Shown: piece by piece, positions 30,929-42,571 of the stretch
How the letters are laid out: each line of letters starts with the position of its first letter
Numbering within the stretch: position 1 is the stretch's first letter
Source: Enterovibrio sp. JCM 19048
Lineage (GTDB): Bacteria; Pseudomonadota; Gammaproteobacteria; Enterobacterales; Vibrionaceae
NCBI GenBank assembly: GCA_001310415.1
Contig: BAXE01000020.1
Coordinates: forward strand, 1 to 64,000
DNA length: 64,000 nt
Reading direction: 5' to 3'
Program-made: the position numbers and the translations under genes
The notes under the pieces: model-generated
The model's input: only the letters and a program-made list of their open reading frames with translations
Database searches by the model: none
Told to the model about the DNA's origin: nothing

Positions 30929-31067
30929 CGTGGTGCTCCGAATACGTTTTTCGCCATTGTGAGGTGACCGATGGCATTTCTCAAGCGAATTTGCCCAAGA
31001 TAGACGGGAACAGAGCGCTTTACCGGCACTCTTCATCCAGAAAGCACCACACACATGCAGGGAAGCC

Positions 31068-32895
31068 ATGCGCCGACACTCCTTCATTATCGCCGTCACT
31101 TTGTTCGGGATTGCCTTGGGCGCAATGGTGGCGGCTTTCACCTATTATTCGGTTGAAAAGCGCTTTATCAAAGATATCGAAAACGATGTCTTCCAATTAC
31201 AGGAGAAGCTCGCTGCCGAACTCGCACGATACAGCGAAATTCCGGTTGTCCTTTCTACTGATCCACGCTTAAAGCGGTTGCTCCGCGTTCCTAACAGCAA
31301 ACGCTTATCCAGCGGCACTAATCAATTGCTCGAAGACTGGAACGCCCGATTAAACAGCGATGTTATCTATCTGATGGACAAAGACGGCCAGACACTTGCT
31401 GCCAGTAATTTTGCCAGCGACAGCAGTTTCGTCGGGTACAACTACAGCTACCGCCCATACTTCCAACAAGCCATTGAAGGCAACAAAGGCCGCTATTATG
31501 CGTTAGGCGTGGTGTCCGATAAACGCGGCTACTACTTTTCTTACCCAGTATGGGATGGCGACACCATCAGCGGTGTCCTCACCTTGAAAGTCGATTTGTC
31601 CATCATTGACCGCATCTGGGATCAGCAGCAGTTCGACTATCTTATTGCCGACCCCCTGGGCGTCATCTTCTACAGCTCCCGTGATGAGTGCTCTACCAGA
31701 CACTGCCCATTCTGACCGAGACGCAAAAGGCCGCTATCCGAGACTCACGCCGATACGGTAAATCCACACTGGAGAGTCTCACCGCCTACCATGAGCTGGA
31801 AGAAATAGAGCCTTTAACCACGCTCGACATCGGGTATGAAGAAATCGGCCGGGAGCATGTGTTGGTCTCCAGCACCGATCTGGGCAGCGCGGGTTGGCGT
31901 ATTTACGGGTTTACCCCTACCAGTCAGGCATGGCCGATTATGATCCAGTCTGTGCTGCTGTTTTCTACCTTCTACGTGCTGTTGGCTCTGGTGCTTACCG
32001 CCTGGCTGCAAACGGTGAAAGCTCAGCGCAAACTGGCCCTACTCAATGATGAGCTGGAGCAAAAGGTCGCTTCACGCACAGCGAGCCTTGAAGATACCAA
32101 CGCCAAACTCCGCGAAAGCATTGCTCAGTATGAAGACACCCAAAAAGCGCTGCGCCAGACAGAAAACGAACTGATCCAGGCCGCCAAGCTTGCCATGCTG
32201 GGTGAGCTTTCCGCCAGCATTAACCATGAAATCAACCAGCCGCTGGCGGCCATGCGTACCTACACCGAAAACAGCATCAAACTGATGGAAAAGGAACGTT
32301 TTGATGCGGTAAAAGGGAACCTCACTACGCTCAACGAATTGATTGGCATGGTGGCAGACATTGTTGCCCGCTTTAAGATCTTCGCCCGCAAGCAAAATGC
32401 CGGTGGCAAAGCCCGCGCCAACCTGGACGATGTGCTGTCGGCATCGCTCAAACTCTCTTCGGCCAGCTTTATCAAGAAAGGGATCCAGATAGCCTGCCAC
32501 AAGCCGGAAAAAGGAATAATCGTCAATGCCGATACGGTACAACTGGAACAGGTAATTCTAAACCTGCTTAACAACGCTTCCCACGCGGTTGAACATGCCT
32601 CGATGCCGGAAATCGGCATTACTGTCGAAACCTTTCTCGACCGGGTTTCCATTCACGTATGGGATAACGGTGCCGGACTCGACAATGACTCCAAAAAGCA
32701 GGTATTCACCCGTTCTACACCACCAAACGGGATGGTCTCGGCCTTGGCCTGACAATTTGCCGCCGGATTATTGAAGGCTTTGGCGGTACCCTGCAGGTCG
32801 GGGATCACGCCAGTGGCGGTGCCGAATTCACCATCAGTTTGCAGCGGCTCTATGAAGGAGAACAACCCAATGACCCCGGAAATATGGATCATTGA
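31068..32895 (+). CDS. dctB: DctB-type sensor histidine kinase (two frameshifts)
   Basis: About 610 aa membrane sensor kinase. Two membrane helices flank a periplasmic double-PAS (Cache-like) domain with the ligand-site region [24 protein letters not shown]. Coiled coil and kinase core follow: H-box [22 protein letters not shown]-box [16 protein letters not shown] frame change near 31690 lies in the sensor domain and another near 32712 leads to [20 protein letters not shown] and an end at 32895. The DctB family senses C4-dicarboxylates; no dicarboxylate transporter gene is nearby. It overlaps dctD by 26 bp. Confidence 0.87.
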
Positions 32896-34176
32896 TGACG
32901 AGCGTTCTATTCGGGACGCCCTGAGCCAAACGCTCGACATTGAGGGCTTTCAGGCTCGCGCCTTTGCTTCAGTCAAAGAGGCTTTGAGCCAACTGAACAA
33001 CGCGTTTGAAGGTGTCATCATTTCGGACATCAACATGCCTGTCATGGATGGCATGGCGTTTTTACAACACGCTTTAGACATCGATCCGGAATTGTCGATT
33101 GTGATGCTGACAGGGCACGGCGACATTTCAACGGCAGTATCCGCCATGCGAAAAGGTGCCTACGACTTTCTGGAGAAGCCTTTTCAACCGATCACCTGAT
33201 GGATGTGTTGCGCCGGGGCATTGAAAAACGCGCATTGGTACTGGAAAACCGCGAACTGAAACGTGAACTGGAAACCCAAAGCGCCCCCGGCCCCCGCATT
33301 CTGGGGAATTCGGAATCCGTCAAACTGCTACGCCGGACAGTGTTTTACCAAAAAGATCAGACCGGAGACATCCTGCTACAGGGTGAACGCGGAACTGGGA
33401 AAGAACTGGCTGCGCGGCTCATCCATGATCAGGGAAACCGGCAAGACGAGCCGTTCGTGGCCGTAAAATGCCGCCAGCTCCCGGAAGCCCTGTTGGATAT
33501 CGAGCTTTTTGGCTCCGATCAGCACGGTTTCGCCACCCTGCCAGGTTATAAAAACAGCAAGGTGGCTGCGGCGGGAAAAGGCACCCTTTTTCTCGACGGC
33601 ATCGAAGCCCTGCCGGCAAAATCGCAGGCCAGGCTCTCAGAGTTGCTGACAACGGATGAACGCCCACGGGTCATTGCTTCAAGCCGGGTTGATCTGGCCC
33701 AAAGCGCAGGGCAAGGCAAGTTCAATCCGGCGCTTTACCAATCGCTGTCGGCGCTCAAGCTCCATTTCCCTCCTTTGCGCGAGCGACAAGAGGATGTGAT
33801 CACACTGTGCCAGAACTTTGTCCGCACCATTGCGTCACGCTTCGGGGTTGCCCCGCCAAGTGTAGATGCCGACCACAAAGCCATGCTGCTGCAACATTCC
33901 TGGCCCGGCAATGTGCGAGAGCTACGAACCTTTGCTGAACGCTGGGTGTTGATGGGCGAAATCTCCCTCGATGATGCACAGGGGGATGGACAGGATAAGG
34001 AGCACGACACCCTTGCCGATCGCTTACTCAAAGTCGAACGCTCTATATTGTTTGATGCGCTTAACCGGCACAACGGCATGCTCAAAGAGGTACAAAACGA
34101 GCTAGGACTTGCCCGCAAAACACTCTACGAAAAGCTAAAAAAGCACCATCTGGACAAAGAAAATTTCAAGGGCTGA
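32870..34176 (+). CDS. dctD: DctD-like response regulator with degenerate sigma-54 activator domain
   Basis: About 435 aa. The start at 32870 follows GAAGGAGAA. The receiver begins [19 protein letters not shown] with the phosphoacceptor in ISDINMPVMDG; a frame change near 33190 follows KPFQ. The AAA+ domain has Walker A GERGTGKE, but the GAFTGA loop is replaced by LFGSDQHGFATLPG (around residue 212) and Walker B reads TLFLDGIEAL instead of FLDEI. The C-terminal Fis-like helix-turn-helix (LKEVQNELGLARKTLYEKLK) is intact. It can probably bind DNA and receive phosphate from DctB, but sigma-54 activation is doubtful. Confidence 0.85.
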
Positions 34177-34191
34177 TCTCAGCCCTTTTTT
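34169..34191 (+). terminator. Rho-independent terminator of dctBD
   Basis: AGGGCTGA/TCAGCCCT followed by TTTTT, overlapping the dctD stop codon. Confidence 0.82.
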
Positions 34192-34340
34192 ACATCATCC
34201 CGCTCACAGACTGGCTTCACGCTCCGTTCCTGCATTCTCTCCATTGAGAAAAAAGCACCTACTCAATATCGGTACACTGTTCGCAATTAGTGAGAATCCG
34301 ATAGATAAACTACGCTTTTATAAGTGCTTTAGTGGAATTC

Positions 34341-35754
34341 ATGGTCGAGAAAACAATGACAACAAATAAACAGTCTGAAACCAGACTGCCTGCCAACGAG
34401 CACCTTGATTATATCGATGACAAAACGGCAGCCTTGCTGCTCACTTCACCTAAAAGCGCCCGGGTGCTGCTGTGGGTGATCGCACTGTTTATCACTGTTT
34501 CCGCCGTTTGGGCAGCGTACGCGGAATTGGACAAAGTCACCGTTGGGCAGGGAAAGGTGATCCCATCTTCCCAGCTCCAGGTGGTACAGAACCTTGAAGG
34601 CGGTCTGGTCAAGGAGCTGTTGGTACGCGAGGGTGACAGCGTGACAAAAGGTCAGCAGCTTTTGCTGATCGACGACACCATGTTCCGTTCAGACTTCCGT
34701 GAACGGGTACAGGAACTGACCAGTTTGCAAGGGGATGCCGTTAAACTCAGCACCCTGCTCAACTCCGTGTCCGTCAATCCGGAAGTGGACGTGGCTAACT
34801 GGCAAAATCGGTGTCCGTCAAAAGCAACGAATTGGTCTTTGAACCGGATTTTATTGAAGAGCACCGCGCGTGGTGTCTCGCCAGCGGGCGGAATACCGGG
34901 ACAAGCTCAACAACCTGCAAAACCAGCTTTCAGTAACGGCTCAACAAATCCGTCAAAAGGAGCAGGAGTTGATTGAGGTGAAGGCTCGGGTTCAAAACCT
35001 CCGTCAAAGCTACAACTATGCCCGGGAAGAGTATTCCATCACCAAACCCTTGGCAGATGAAGGTGTGGTACCACAAATCGATCTGTTGAAATTGCAGCGC
35101 CAGGTCAACGACACCAAACGGGAGTTGTCGACCGCGGAACTGTCACTGCCCTCAATCAGCTCTGCCTTGCAGGAAATGGTGTTCAAACACATTGATGTGG
35201 CGCTGAAATTCCGCGCAGAGCAGCAAGAGCGCTTAAGTGATGTGGAAGACAAACTGCTGGCGATGACCGAAACCCGCGTGACCCTGGCTGACCGGGTAGA
35301 GCGAACCGTGGTGGTCAGCCCGGTGGACGGCACCATTAAGAAATTGCACGTCAACACAGTAGGCGGCGTTATCCAGCCGGGTATGGATTTGGTGGAAATC
35401 GTGCCGAGTGAAGACAACCTGCTGATTGAGGCCAAGATCGCCCCGCAGGATATCGCCTTTTTACGGCCAGGCCTCGACGCAGTAATTAAATTCAGTGCCT
35501 ATGATTTTACCGTGTACGGCGGCTTGAACGGGATACTCGAAACGATCAGCGCCGATACCATTCAGGATGAAGAAGGTAACAGTTTCTATCTGGTGAAAAT
35601 CCGAACCGAGTCCAACAACCTCGGGGATGGCGAGGAGTTACCGATTATCCCGGGAATGACGGCATCAGCCGACATCATTACCGGAAAACGCAGCGTGCTG
35701 GATTACCTTTTAAAACCAATACTGCAAGCGCAGAAATCCGCACTCCGCGAATAA
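34341..35754 (+). CDS. lapC: Type I secretion membrane fusion protein LapC (one frameshift)
   Basis: About 470 aa, HlyD family. One membrane helix (ARVLLWVIALFITVSAVWAAY) near residue 40, lipoyl/barrel halves (GKVIPSSQLQVVQNLEGGLV; VVVSPVDGTIKKLHV), a long periplasmic coiled coil and the C-terminal PGMTASADIITGKRSVLDYL, with the family's YLLKPI tail. A frame change lies near 34800. The start could also be ATG 34356. It links the LapB ABC transporter to the outer-membrane channel LapE. First gene of the operon, separated from dctD by a terminator. Confidence 0.9.
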
Positions 35755-35827
35755 CAAACATAAACAGGGATCGGTCAGATCCCGGTGATTTGGCGTTCTG
35801 TCGCTGCATTTCATGGGGGAATGTGTT

Positions 35828-37145
35828 TTGAACTGGAAAAAGTTAACCATTGCATCGCTGGTCAGCGCTATGTGCGCACCCGCTTGGTCGATGTCTGTCG
35901 AACAGGCTGTCGCCACCACGCTGGCAACCGATCCGGAACTGAAAAGTGCATTCAATGACTTTATGAGTAACCGGGAAGAGATAGACGCCGCCCAAGGCGA
36001 CTATCTACGATGTCAATTTGAATGCGGGTTACGGCTATGAGCACATTAATAACAGCACCACAAAGGCAAGCGGCGATAAAAACTTCAATCGCAAGGATGC
36101 CAATATCAGCCTGACTCAGCTTATCTGGAATGGCACGGCACTGAACAATATCGACCGCACAGAGTTTGAAGCAGAGGCGCAGCGCCATCAATTGCTCTCA
36201 GACGCTCAGGACAAGTCTTTGCGCGTCACGGAAACTTACGTCTCCGTGTTACTGGCCAAGCAACTACTTAAACTGTCTGAAGACAACGTGAAGGTGCATG
36301 AAAAAATGCTGGCCGACATTCAGCGCCGCGCTGAATCAGGTATTGGCTCCACGGCGGATTTGTCTCAGGTAGAGGCACGTGTCGCCCGTTCTATTTCCAA
36401 TATGCTGGCGGCGCGCAGTAACCTTGACGATGCCCGTACCGAGTTTTTCCGTCTGGTTGGCACTGAGATCGACGAGCCGGTAGACCCGGAAGTGGATGCG
36501 CTGTATTTGCCCAACTCACTTAATGACGCACTGGACGTCGCTTACGCCAACAACCCGGTGATCAAGCTGGCAACCTACGATATTGAAGCGGCGCGCGCAC
36601 AGTATCGCCAGAACAAAGGCAATATGTACCCATCACTCACCTTTGAAGCCAGCCAAAATTGGACCAATGACGCTAACGGTGTTGAAGAAAACACGGACGA
36701 ATTCAGCGCCATGCTCAGGCTACGATTTAACCTGTACAACGGCGGCTCTGACACTGCTAATGTGCGCCGCAGCGCCTACCAGCTAAATAAATCCAAAGAT
36801 ATTTACGACAATGCTTCACGTCTTTTGCGGGAAAGTACGCGCCTGGCCTGGAGTGCCTACGAGCTGACAGAGCAACAAAAGAAATACCTGGCAGAGCACG
36901 TAGACGCGGCCTCTGAAACGGTCATTGCATACGAAAAGCAATTCCTGATTGGTCGCCGGACTTTGTTGGATTTGCTCAATACCGAAAACGAACTGTTTGA
37001 AGCAAGGCGTTCCTATTTGGATGCCCACTACGGAAACATCACCGCCAAATACCGCGTCCTGAACAGCATGGGCAATCTGCTTGATGCCCTGCGAGTGGAT
37101 GTACCGGAAGAATGGCTTGAACCGGTAATTGATGAAGAAGGTTAA
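35828..37145 (+). CDS. lapE: TolC-family outer-membrane channel LapE (one frameshift)
   Basis: About 440 aa. The start is taken as TTG 35828, eight bases after GGGGG; ATG 35813 is an alternative. Signal peptide (LTIASLVSAMCAPAWS) and then the two TolC repeats rich in helices: VEQAVATTLATDPELKSAF and, half-way, SLNDALDVAYANNPVIKLA. A frame change near 36010 interrupts the first repeat at the conserved GDYLPSV. The C-terminal helix RTLLDLLNTENELFEARRSY is typical. It is the outer-membrane exit for the adhesin. Confidence 0.9.
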
Positions 37146-37147
37146 CC

Positions 37148-37741
37148 ATGAAACACGTTTTGTTATTCAGCAGCATTCTCCTGGCACTTGGCGGGTGTTC
37201 CCTCTCCGCCGATACGCCTCCCCTCGCTGAGCAACGTTCCAATTTGTTGGATGACGACAGTGACGGTGTGATCAACGCGCGTGATTTATGCGATGACACC
37301 CCTTTAACAGCAGTTATCGATAATGACGGCTGTCCAACATACCTTTTACTGGAAAGTGACAATTCAATCAGAGTCCAGTTTGCTAACAACTCTGCAATTG
37401 TCGAACCTGCTTACCGTGAAGCACTGGACAAAATGGCCCAATTCCTTAAGCTTTACCCCGAAACCTCGCTTGAACTTCAAGGACATACAAGCTCACCCGG
37501 TTCGGAAGACTACAATCAAGACCTGTCTGTTCGCCGAGCCGAAGCTGTGAAGTCAATTTTGATCGAGCAAGGTGCACCCGAAGCGCGCGTTAACATCGTT
37601 GGCCTGGGTGAAGGCGCGCTGATGCTGCCGGACAGTACGGAAACGACGCAGTTGGTCAATCGCCGTGTTGTTGGTCGCGTAAAAGGTTTTAAAGGGGAAT
37701 TTAAGGAAGCATGGACCATCTTTACCCAACGGAATCAATAA
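37148..37741 (+). CDS. OmpA-domain lipoprotein of the Lap operon
   Basis: 197 aa, intact, starting 2 bp after lapE. A lipoprotein signal ends in LALGGC. Next is a thrombospondin type 3-like calcium motif (DDDSDGVINARDLCDDTP) and an OmpA peptidoglycan-binding domain (LELQGHTSSPGSEDYNQDLS, then RRAEAVKSIL, then NRRVVGRV). It should anchor to the outer membrane and touch peptidoglycan. Its place inside the operon suggests support of the LapE channel or of adhesin retention. Confidence 0.88.
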   Translation: MKHVLLFSSILLALGGCSLSADTPPLAEQRSNLLDDDSDGVINARDLCDDTPLTAVIDNDGCPTYLLLESDNSIRVQFANNSAIVEPAYREALDKMAQFLKLYPETSLELQGHTSSPGSEDYNQDLSVRRAEAVKSILIEQGAPEARVNIVGLGEGALMLPDSTETTQLVNRRVVGRVKGFKGEFKEAWTIFTQRNQ

Positions 37742-37757
37742 CAGTTGAGGTAGCCTA

Positions 37758-38426
37758 ATGCGCAAGCGGGCGATACTGTTTGGGCTGTTTCTGTTGCCGT
37801 CTATCGTGACGTTTGCGCTGAACAACAGTGATGCGCAATGGATTGACAAAGTGGCGAATTTCTATGGAGAGAGAGCGGGTAAACGTGTCGCCGCATGGCG
37901 AAATGTTGTCACCGAATCTGCCGAACTCTCCGAACTGGAAAAGCTTTCCGCCGTGAACAACTTTTTCAATCAGCTCTACTTTGTCAACGATATCGACTTA
38001 TGGGGAAAGAAGGATTACTGGGCGACACCTCTCGAATTTTTGGGAAGTGCCGCCGGAGATTGTGAAGATTTCAGTATTGCGAAATATTTCACTCTCCGGG
38101 AGCTAGGGATAGACGATAAAAAGCTACGCCTCGTCTACGTTAAAGCCATCAAACTGAACCAGTTTCATATGGTGGTTGCATACTACCCTTCGCCGTCTTC
38201 AGAGCCGGTTCTGCTCGACAATATTGACCCCGAAATCAAACAGGCCTCAAAACGCAGAGACCTACTCCCTGTTTACAGTTTTAACGGTAGCAGGCTGTGG
38301 CTCATGAAAGAACGTGGTAGAGGTGAGCTCGCAGGAAACTCCTCGCGACTGGGATTGTGGAATGATCTCCGGGCGCGCATGGGTTCTGTGAAGCTAAACA
38401 GACCGATCAAAAACTATGATGGGTAA
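37758..38426 (+). CDS. lapG: Periplasmic cysteine protease LapG
   Basis: 222 aa, intact. Signal/anchor sequence (ILFGLFLLPSIVTFALN), then a transglutaminase-like cysteine protease domain. The catalytic triad is visible: Cys102 in AGDCEDFSIAKYFTL, His137 in NQFHMVVAYY and Asp154 in LLDNI, with the spacing known for LapG. The acidic residues around Cys102 fit its calcium site. LapG cuts adhesins after the retention module at (T/P/A)AAG, and the adhesin at 15-20 kb has such a PAAG motif. Confidence 0.92.
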   Translation: MRKRAILFGLFLLPSIVTFALNNSDAQWIDKVANFYGERAGKRVAAWRNVVTESAELSELEKLSAVNNFFNQLYFVNDIDLWGKKDYWATPLEFLGSAAGDCEDFSIAKYFTLRELGIDDKKLRLVYVKAIKLNQFHMVVAYYPSPSSEPVLLDNIDPEIKQASKRRDLLPVYSFNGSRLWLMKERGRGELAGNSSRLGLWNDLRARMGSVKLNRPIKNYDG

Positions 38427-38432
38427 ACGTCT

Positions 38433-40361
38433 ATGACTTTATACCGGCAATTGTTTACATGGATGTTGGCGATATTCTTCCTGCTTATTCTCGCAGTGAC
38501 AGGGTTGAACTAAACACCACTCGTAATTTTCTCCTTACCCAGCAAACTGCTGAGGTAAATAACACTATTAACTCGATGGGCCTCGCCCTCGCGCCTTACC
38601 TTGAGCAGGATGACAAAGTCGCCACGGAATCGGTTATTAATGCCCTATTTGATGGCGGTTTCTACCAGGAAGTGCGCCTCAAAATGCTGTCTGATGGCAG
38701 TGAAATCGTCCGGGAATACCCGATAACGGTGGAAGGCGTACCTGACTGGTATACGTCGCTAGACCTTTTCCCAGTCATTACTGAAGAGCGCACCTTTACT
38801 AGCGGCTGGCTTCAGCTGGCTGAAGTAAAAGTCGTGTCTCACCCGGTTATGCCTACAAGGAAATGTGGCGATCCACCGTGCAACTGGGGATTTGGATTGG
38901 CATCCTGTTTGTCACCGCCATGCTGATTATCGGCTTGCAGTTAAGCCGTTCACTGCGTCCGCTGGCAACCATCACGTCCCGTGCCCGCGAAATTGCGCGC
39001 AATAAGTTTGGTGAACCGATCCCGCTCCCACCGACCACAGAACTGAAAACCGTGGTTCAGGCCATCAACCAGATGAGCAGCCAACTGGAAGCTTACTTTG
39101 AACAACAGGCCAAGGAAGCGGACCGTCTTCGTGAACACGCTTATCGCGATACGGTTTCCGGCTTGGGTAACCGCAGTTTCTTTGTCGGTCAGTTGAAATC
39201 CTGGCTGGCAGAATCTGCCGTCGGTGGCCTGATTATGATGAAAGTGGATCTCATCACAGACACCTACCGCAACCAGGGTTTTGAACAGGGCGACACCTTG
39301 GTTAGTCAGTTTGCCAAGAAAGTGAACACGACACTGACCGATGCCGACTGCACGGCGTCACGTATTTCCAAGGATGAGTTTGCCATTCTGGCACCGAACT
39401 GCGGCGCAGAAGATCTGCAAATGATTGGCGAAAGCATCATGGCGATTGTCAACGATATGCAGCATGATCCGATGGGCCTGAGCCCACCGAAAGTCGCCAT
39501 CGGTCTGGCGGTCAATAATTCTGACAACCGGGATGCCAGCGTACTTTTGGCACAGGCAGATAACGCCCTGACCCAGGCACGTAATACGCCGAACCATCCG
39601 TTGTCCATGATTGACCAAACCGCCAATGACTCTTCAATGGGTAAACAGCAATGGAAAGCGCTTATCCTTGATGCCATCGCCCACGAGTGGTTCGTGTTCA
39701 AATTCCAGTCAGCCTCCACTTCGGATAGCAAGGTTATCCACCAAGAGGTGTTCTCAGCGATTGAGAAGGGCTCCGATTACTATGGCGCAGCGCACTTCCT
39801 GGGTGCCGTGGAGCAACTCGAGCTTGGCGAGTCCTTTGACCGCTACGTTGTCAGCCACCTGATCGAGCGACTGACTGATGACGCGAACCTGGGGCCTGTT
39901 GCGGTCAACCTGACGCAAAACAGTGTCACCAACGCGTCCTTTATTCGCTGGTTGACCACGACCATGCAGAAGCACCGCAACCTGGCCGGTCGTCTGTTCT
40001 TCGAAATCCCGGAAAGTGTTTTCGTTCGCTACCCAGACCACGTCAGTCTGCTGACAGAGCAAGCACACCGTTTCAACTTCGGCTTTGGTGTCGATAACTA
40101 TGGACGCAATTTCCAGTCGCTGGATTACCTGAATAAATTCAAGCCTTCATACGTGAAGATTGACTTTGCTTACACCAGCAACCTGGACGACGAGTCGCAA
40201 AGCCATGTGCTAGCCTCAATATGTCGTACCGCGCACAACCTGAATATCACCACTATCGCAACCCGAGTGAAACCGAAGCCCAGCTTAACAAGCTGTCTGA
40301 ACTGTTCGTTAACGGTTTCCAAGGTTTTATCTTCGAGAAGAAATCAGAGAATCATGGTTAA
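38433..40361 (+). CDS. lapD: c-di-GMP receptor LapD with degenerate GGDEF/EAL (three frameshifts)
   Basis: About 640 aa inner-membrane protein. N-terminal helix (LFTWMLAIFFLLILAVTG), periplasmic domain with FNTTRNFLLTQQTAEVNNTI, second helix, HAMP, then GGDEF and EAL domains. The GGDEF signature reads RISKDEF and the EAL motif reads HQEVF, so neither active site is conserved, as in known LapD. The C-terminus ([18 protein letters not shown]) fits the family. Frame changes near 38510, 38845 and 40265. With c-di-GMP bound it sequesters LapG and keeps the adhesin on the surface. Confidence 0.9.
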
Positions 40362-42467
40362 AGACCCGCTGCTGCAATCTTTGGTGTACGTCAGCCGATA
40401 TTTCGGTCAATCCAACTCGCCGGATGCGTTGGTATCCGGCTTGCCCATTTCGGACGCTACCTCTCCCCATTCCTCTTTCCGCGCGCTGCGGAAAGAGCGG
40501 GGATTGACGCCAAAGAAAGCCGCATGCCCCTTAACAACATTTCTCCTATGCTCTGCCCGTGTATCCTGCTGTTAAAAGACAATCAGGCTTGCGTGCTGCA
40601 GAGCATTAACCACGCTACCGGTGAAGCAGAAGTGGTTGAACCGTTGACGGAAACCACACCGGTCACCAAGAAAATCGACCTGCTCAATGAAGAGTATCTC
40701 GGCCGCGTTTTCCTGCTGAAAAAGCAGTTCAGATATGATGAACGTTCACCCGAGATTCTCAAGGAGCGTCAGGGCCACTGGTTCTGGAGTACACTTTGGG
40801 AGTCCCGCTCGATTTACCGAGATGTGCTGATCGCATCGATTTTTATCAATGCTTTTGCGATTGCCACGCCTCTCTTTTCCCGTATCGTTTACGACAAAAT
40901 TGTTCCCAATCTTGCCTTCGACTCGCTCTGGGTGCTGGCAACCGGGGTTTTCGTGATTTTCATTTTCGACCTGGTGTTGAAAATGCTACGAAGTTATTTC
41001 ATCGACATATCCGGGAAAAAATCAGATTTGCTGATCTCCGCGCGTATCTTCCAGAAAGTGATGGGGATCCGTATGGAGGCAAGGCCGCCTTCAGTCGGCG
41101 CCTTCGCGCGGCATATGCAGGAGTTTGAATCGATACGGGATTTCTTCACCTCGGCCTCGGTATCGGCACTGATAGATTTGCCGTTTGCACTGTTTTTCCT
41201 TTTCATCATTTGGATAGTCGCCGGGCCGTTGGTGATTGTGCCTATTGTGGCCGTGTCGATACTGGTTATCCACGCCATGATTATCCAAAAACCGCTGCGC
41301 CGCACCATTGAAGAAGGCTCCCGACTCTCCTCACAGAAAAACGCCAACTTGATTGAAAGTCTGGCAGGGCTCGAAACCATCAAGCTTTTTGGTGCGGAAA
41401 GCCAGTTTCAATACCGCTGGGAAGAAGCTGTCGCCCACATGGCAAACTGGGGGATCAAAACCCGTCGCCTGACAGATTCAGTACAAAACGCTGCGGGTTT
41501 TATCCAGCAATTTGTTAACGTCTCAATGATTGTGTTTGGTGTGTACCTGATTGCCAATGGCGACCTCACCATGGGTGGTTTGATTGCAGCAACCATGTTG
41601 AGCTCACGTGCAGTTGGTCCTATGGTGCAGCTGTCTTTGCTTTCTACCCGTTACAATCAGGCTAAATCCGCCATGCGATCATTAGCCAGCTGATGGATAT
41701 GCCGTCAGAACAGGAAGAGGGCAAACGCTACATCCACCGCCCCATCATCCGCGGTAAAATTGAATTCGACCGGGTTAATTTTAGCTATCCAAATTCCGAT
41801 GTCGCCGCGCTGCGTGATGTATCGCTTACCATTCTCCCCGGAGAAAAAGTGGCCATCATTGGACGGATTGGCTCGGGGAAAACAACATTAAGCCGGCTGT
41901 TAATGGGCCTGTATCGCCCCACAGAGGCTCAGTACGGATTGATGAGACCGACATCAGCCAAATCCACAATATCGACATACGACGTAATATAGGCTGTGTA
42001 CCGCAAGACCCGGTTCTGTTTTTCGGCTCTATCCGCGATAACATTACGCTGGGGCGCCCATTGGCCGATGACAGGGATATCATTGATGCGGCAAACCGCG
42101 CCGGTGTCACTACCTTTACCCAACGGGATCCCGCCGGGCTTGAGCGCCAGGTCGGTGAAGGCGGTAATCAGCTATCCGGTGGCCAGCGTCAGTCGATTGC
42201 TATAGCCCGCGCCATGCTGGGTCGGCCTCCGGTACTGCTGATGGATGAGCCGACCAGCGCCATGGATAACCGCACAGAGCAATACATCAAGCAGCAACTC
42301 TCTTCATTACGCCGCGACGAGACCCTCATCCTGAACACCCATAAACCGGCATGCTGGATGTCGTTGACCGTATCATTGTGGTTGAGCAAGGCTCCGTGGT
42401 TGCCGACGGCCCTAAACTTGCCGTACTTCAGGCACTCAAAGACGGGAAGGTTCAAAAGGCAGGTTAA
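40354..42467 (+). CDS. lapB: Type I secretion ABC transporter LapB (several frameshifts)
   Basis: About 705 aa. It starts at ATG 40354, overlapping the lapD stop. The N-terminal C39-like domain ([16 protein letters not shown]) has no catalytic cysteine, so it docks rather than cleaves cargo. Then six membrane helices and an ATPase with Walker [17 protein letters not shown], signature [18 protein letters not shown] and Walker [13 protein letters not shown]. Frame changes near 40465, 41690, 41935 and 42345; the last restores the end [16 protein letters not shown] and a stop at 42467. It exports RTX adhesins through LapC and LapE. Confidence 0.92.
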
Positions 42468-42486
42468 CTTCCCTCACCTCCGAAAA

Positions 42487-42516
42487 TACAAAAAGCACCT
42501 TCGCGGTGCTTTTTGT
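42487..42516 (+). terminator. Rho-independent terminator of the lap operon
   Basis: AAAAGCACC, TTCGC, GGTGCTTTTTG followed by TTTTTG, 20 bp after lapB. Confidence 0.9.
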
Positions 42517-42527
42517 TTTTGTGGCCA

Positions 42528-42540
42528 TTTACACTGTAAA
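42528..42540. promoter_or_regulatory. parS2 centromere site
   Basis: TTTACACTGTAAA is a perfect match to the Vibrio chromosome 2 parS2 pattern TTTACANTGTAAA. Intergenic, between the lap terminator and the end of the FapA gene. Confidence 0.8.
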
Positions 42541-42571
42541 CATTGTCAAAAAATACAGTGTGGCTGCCGGT

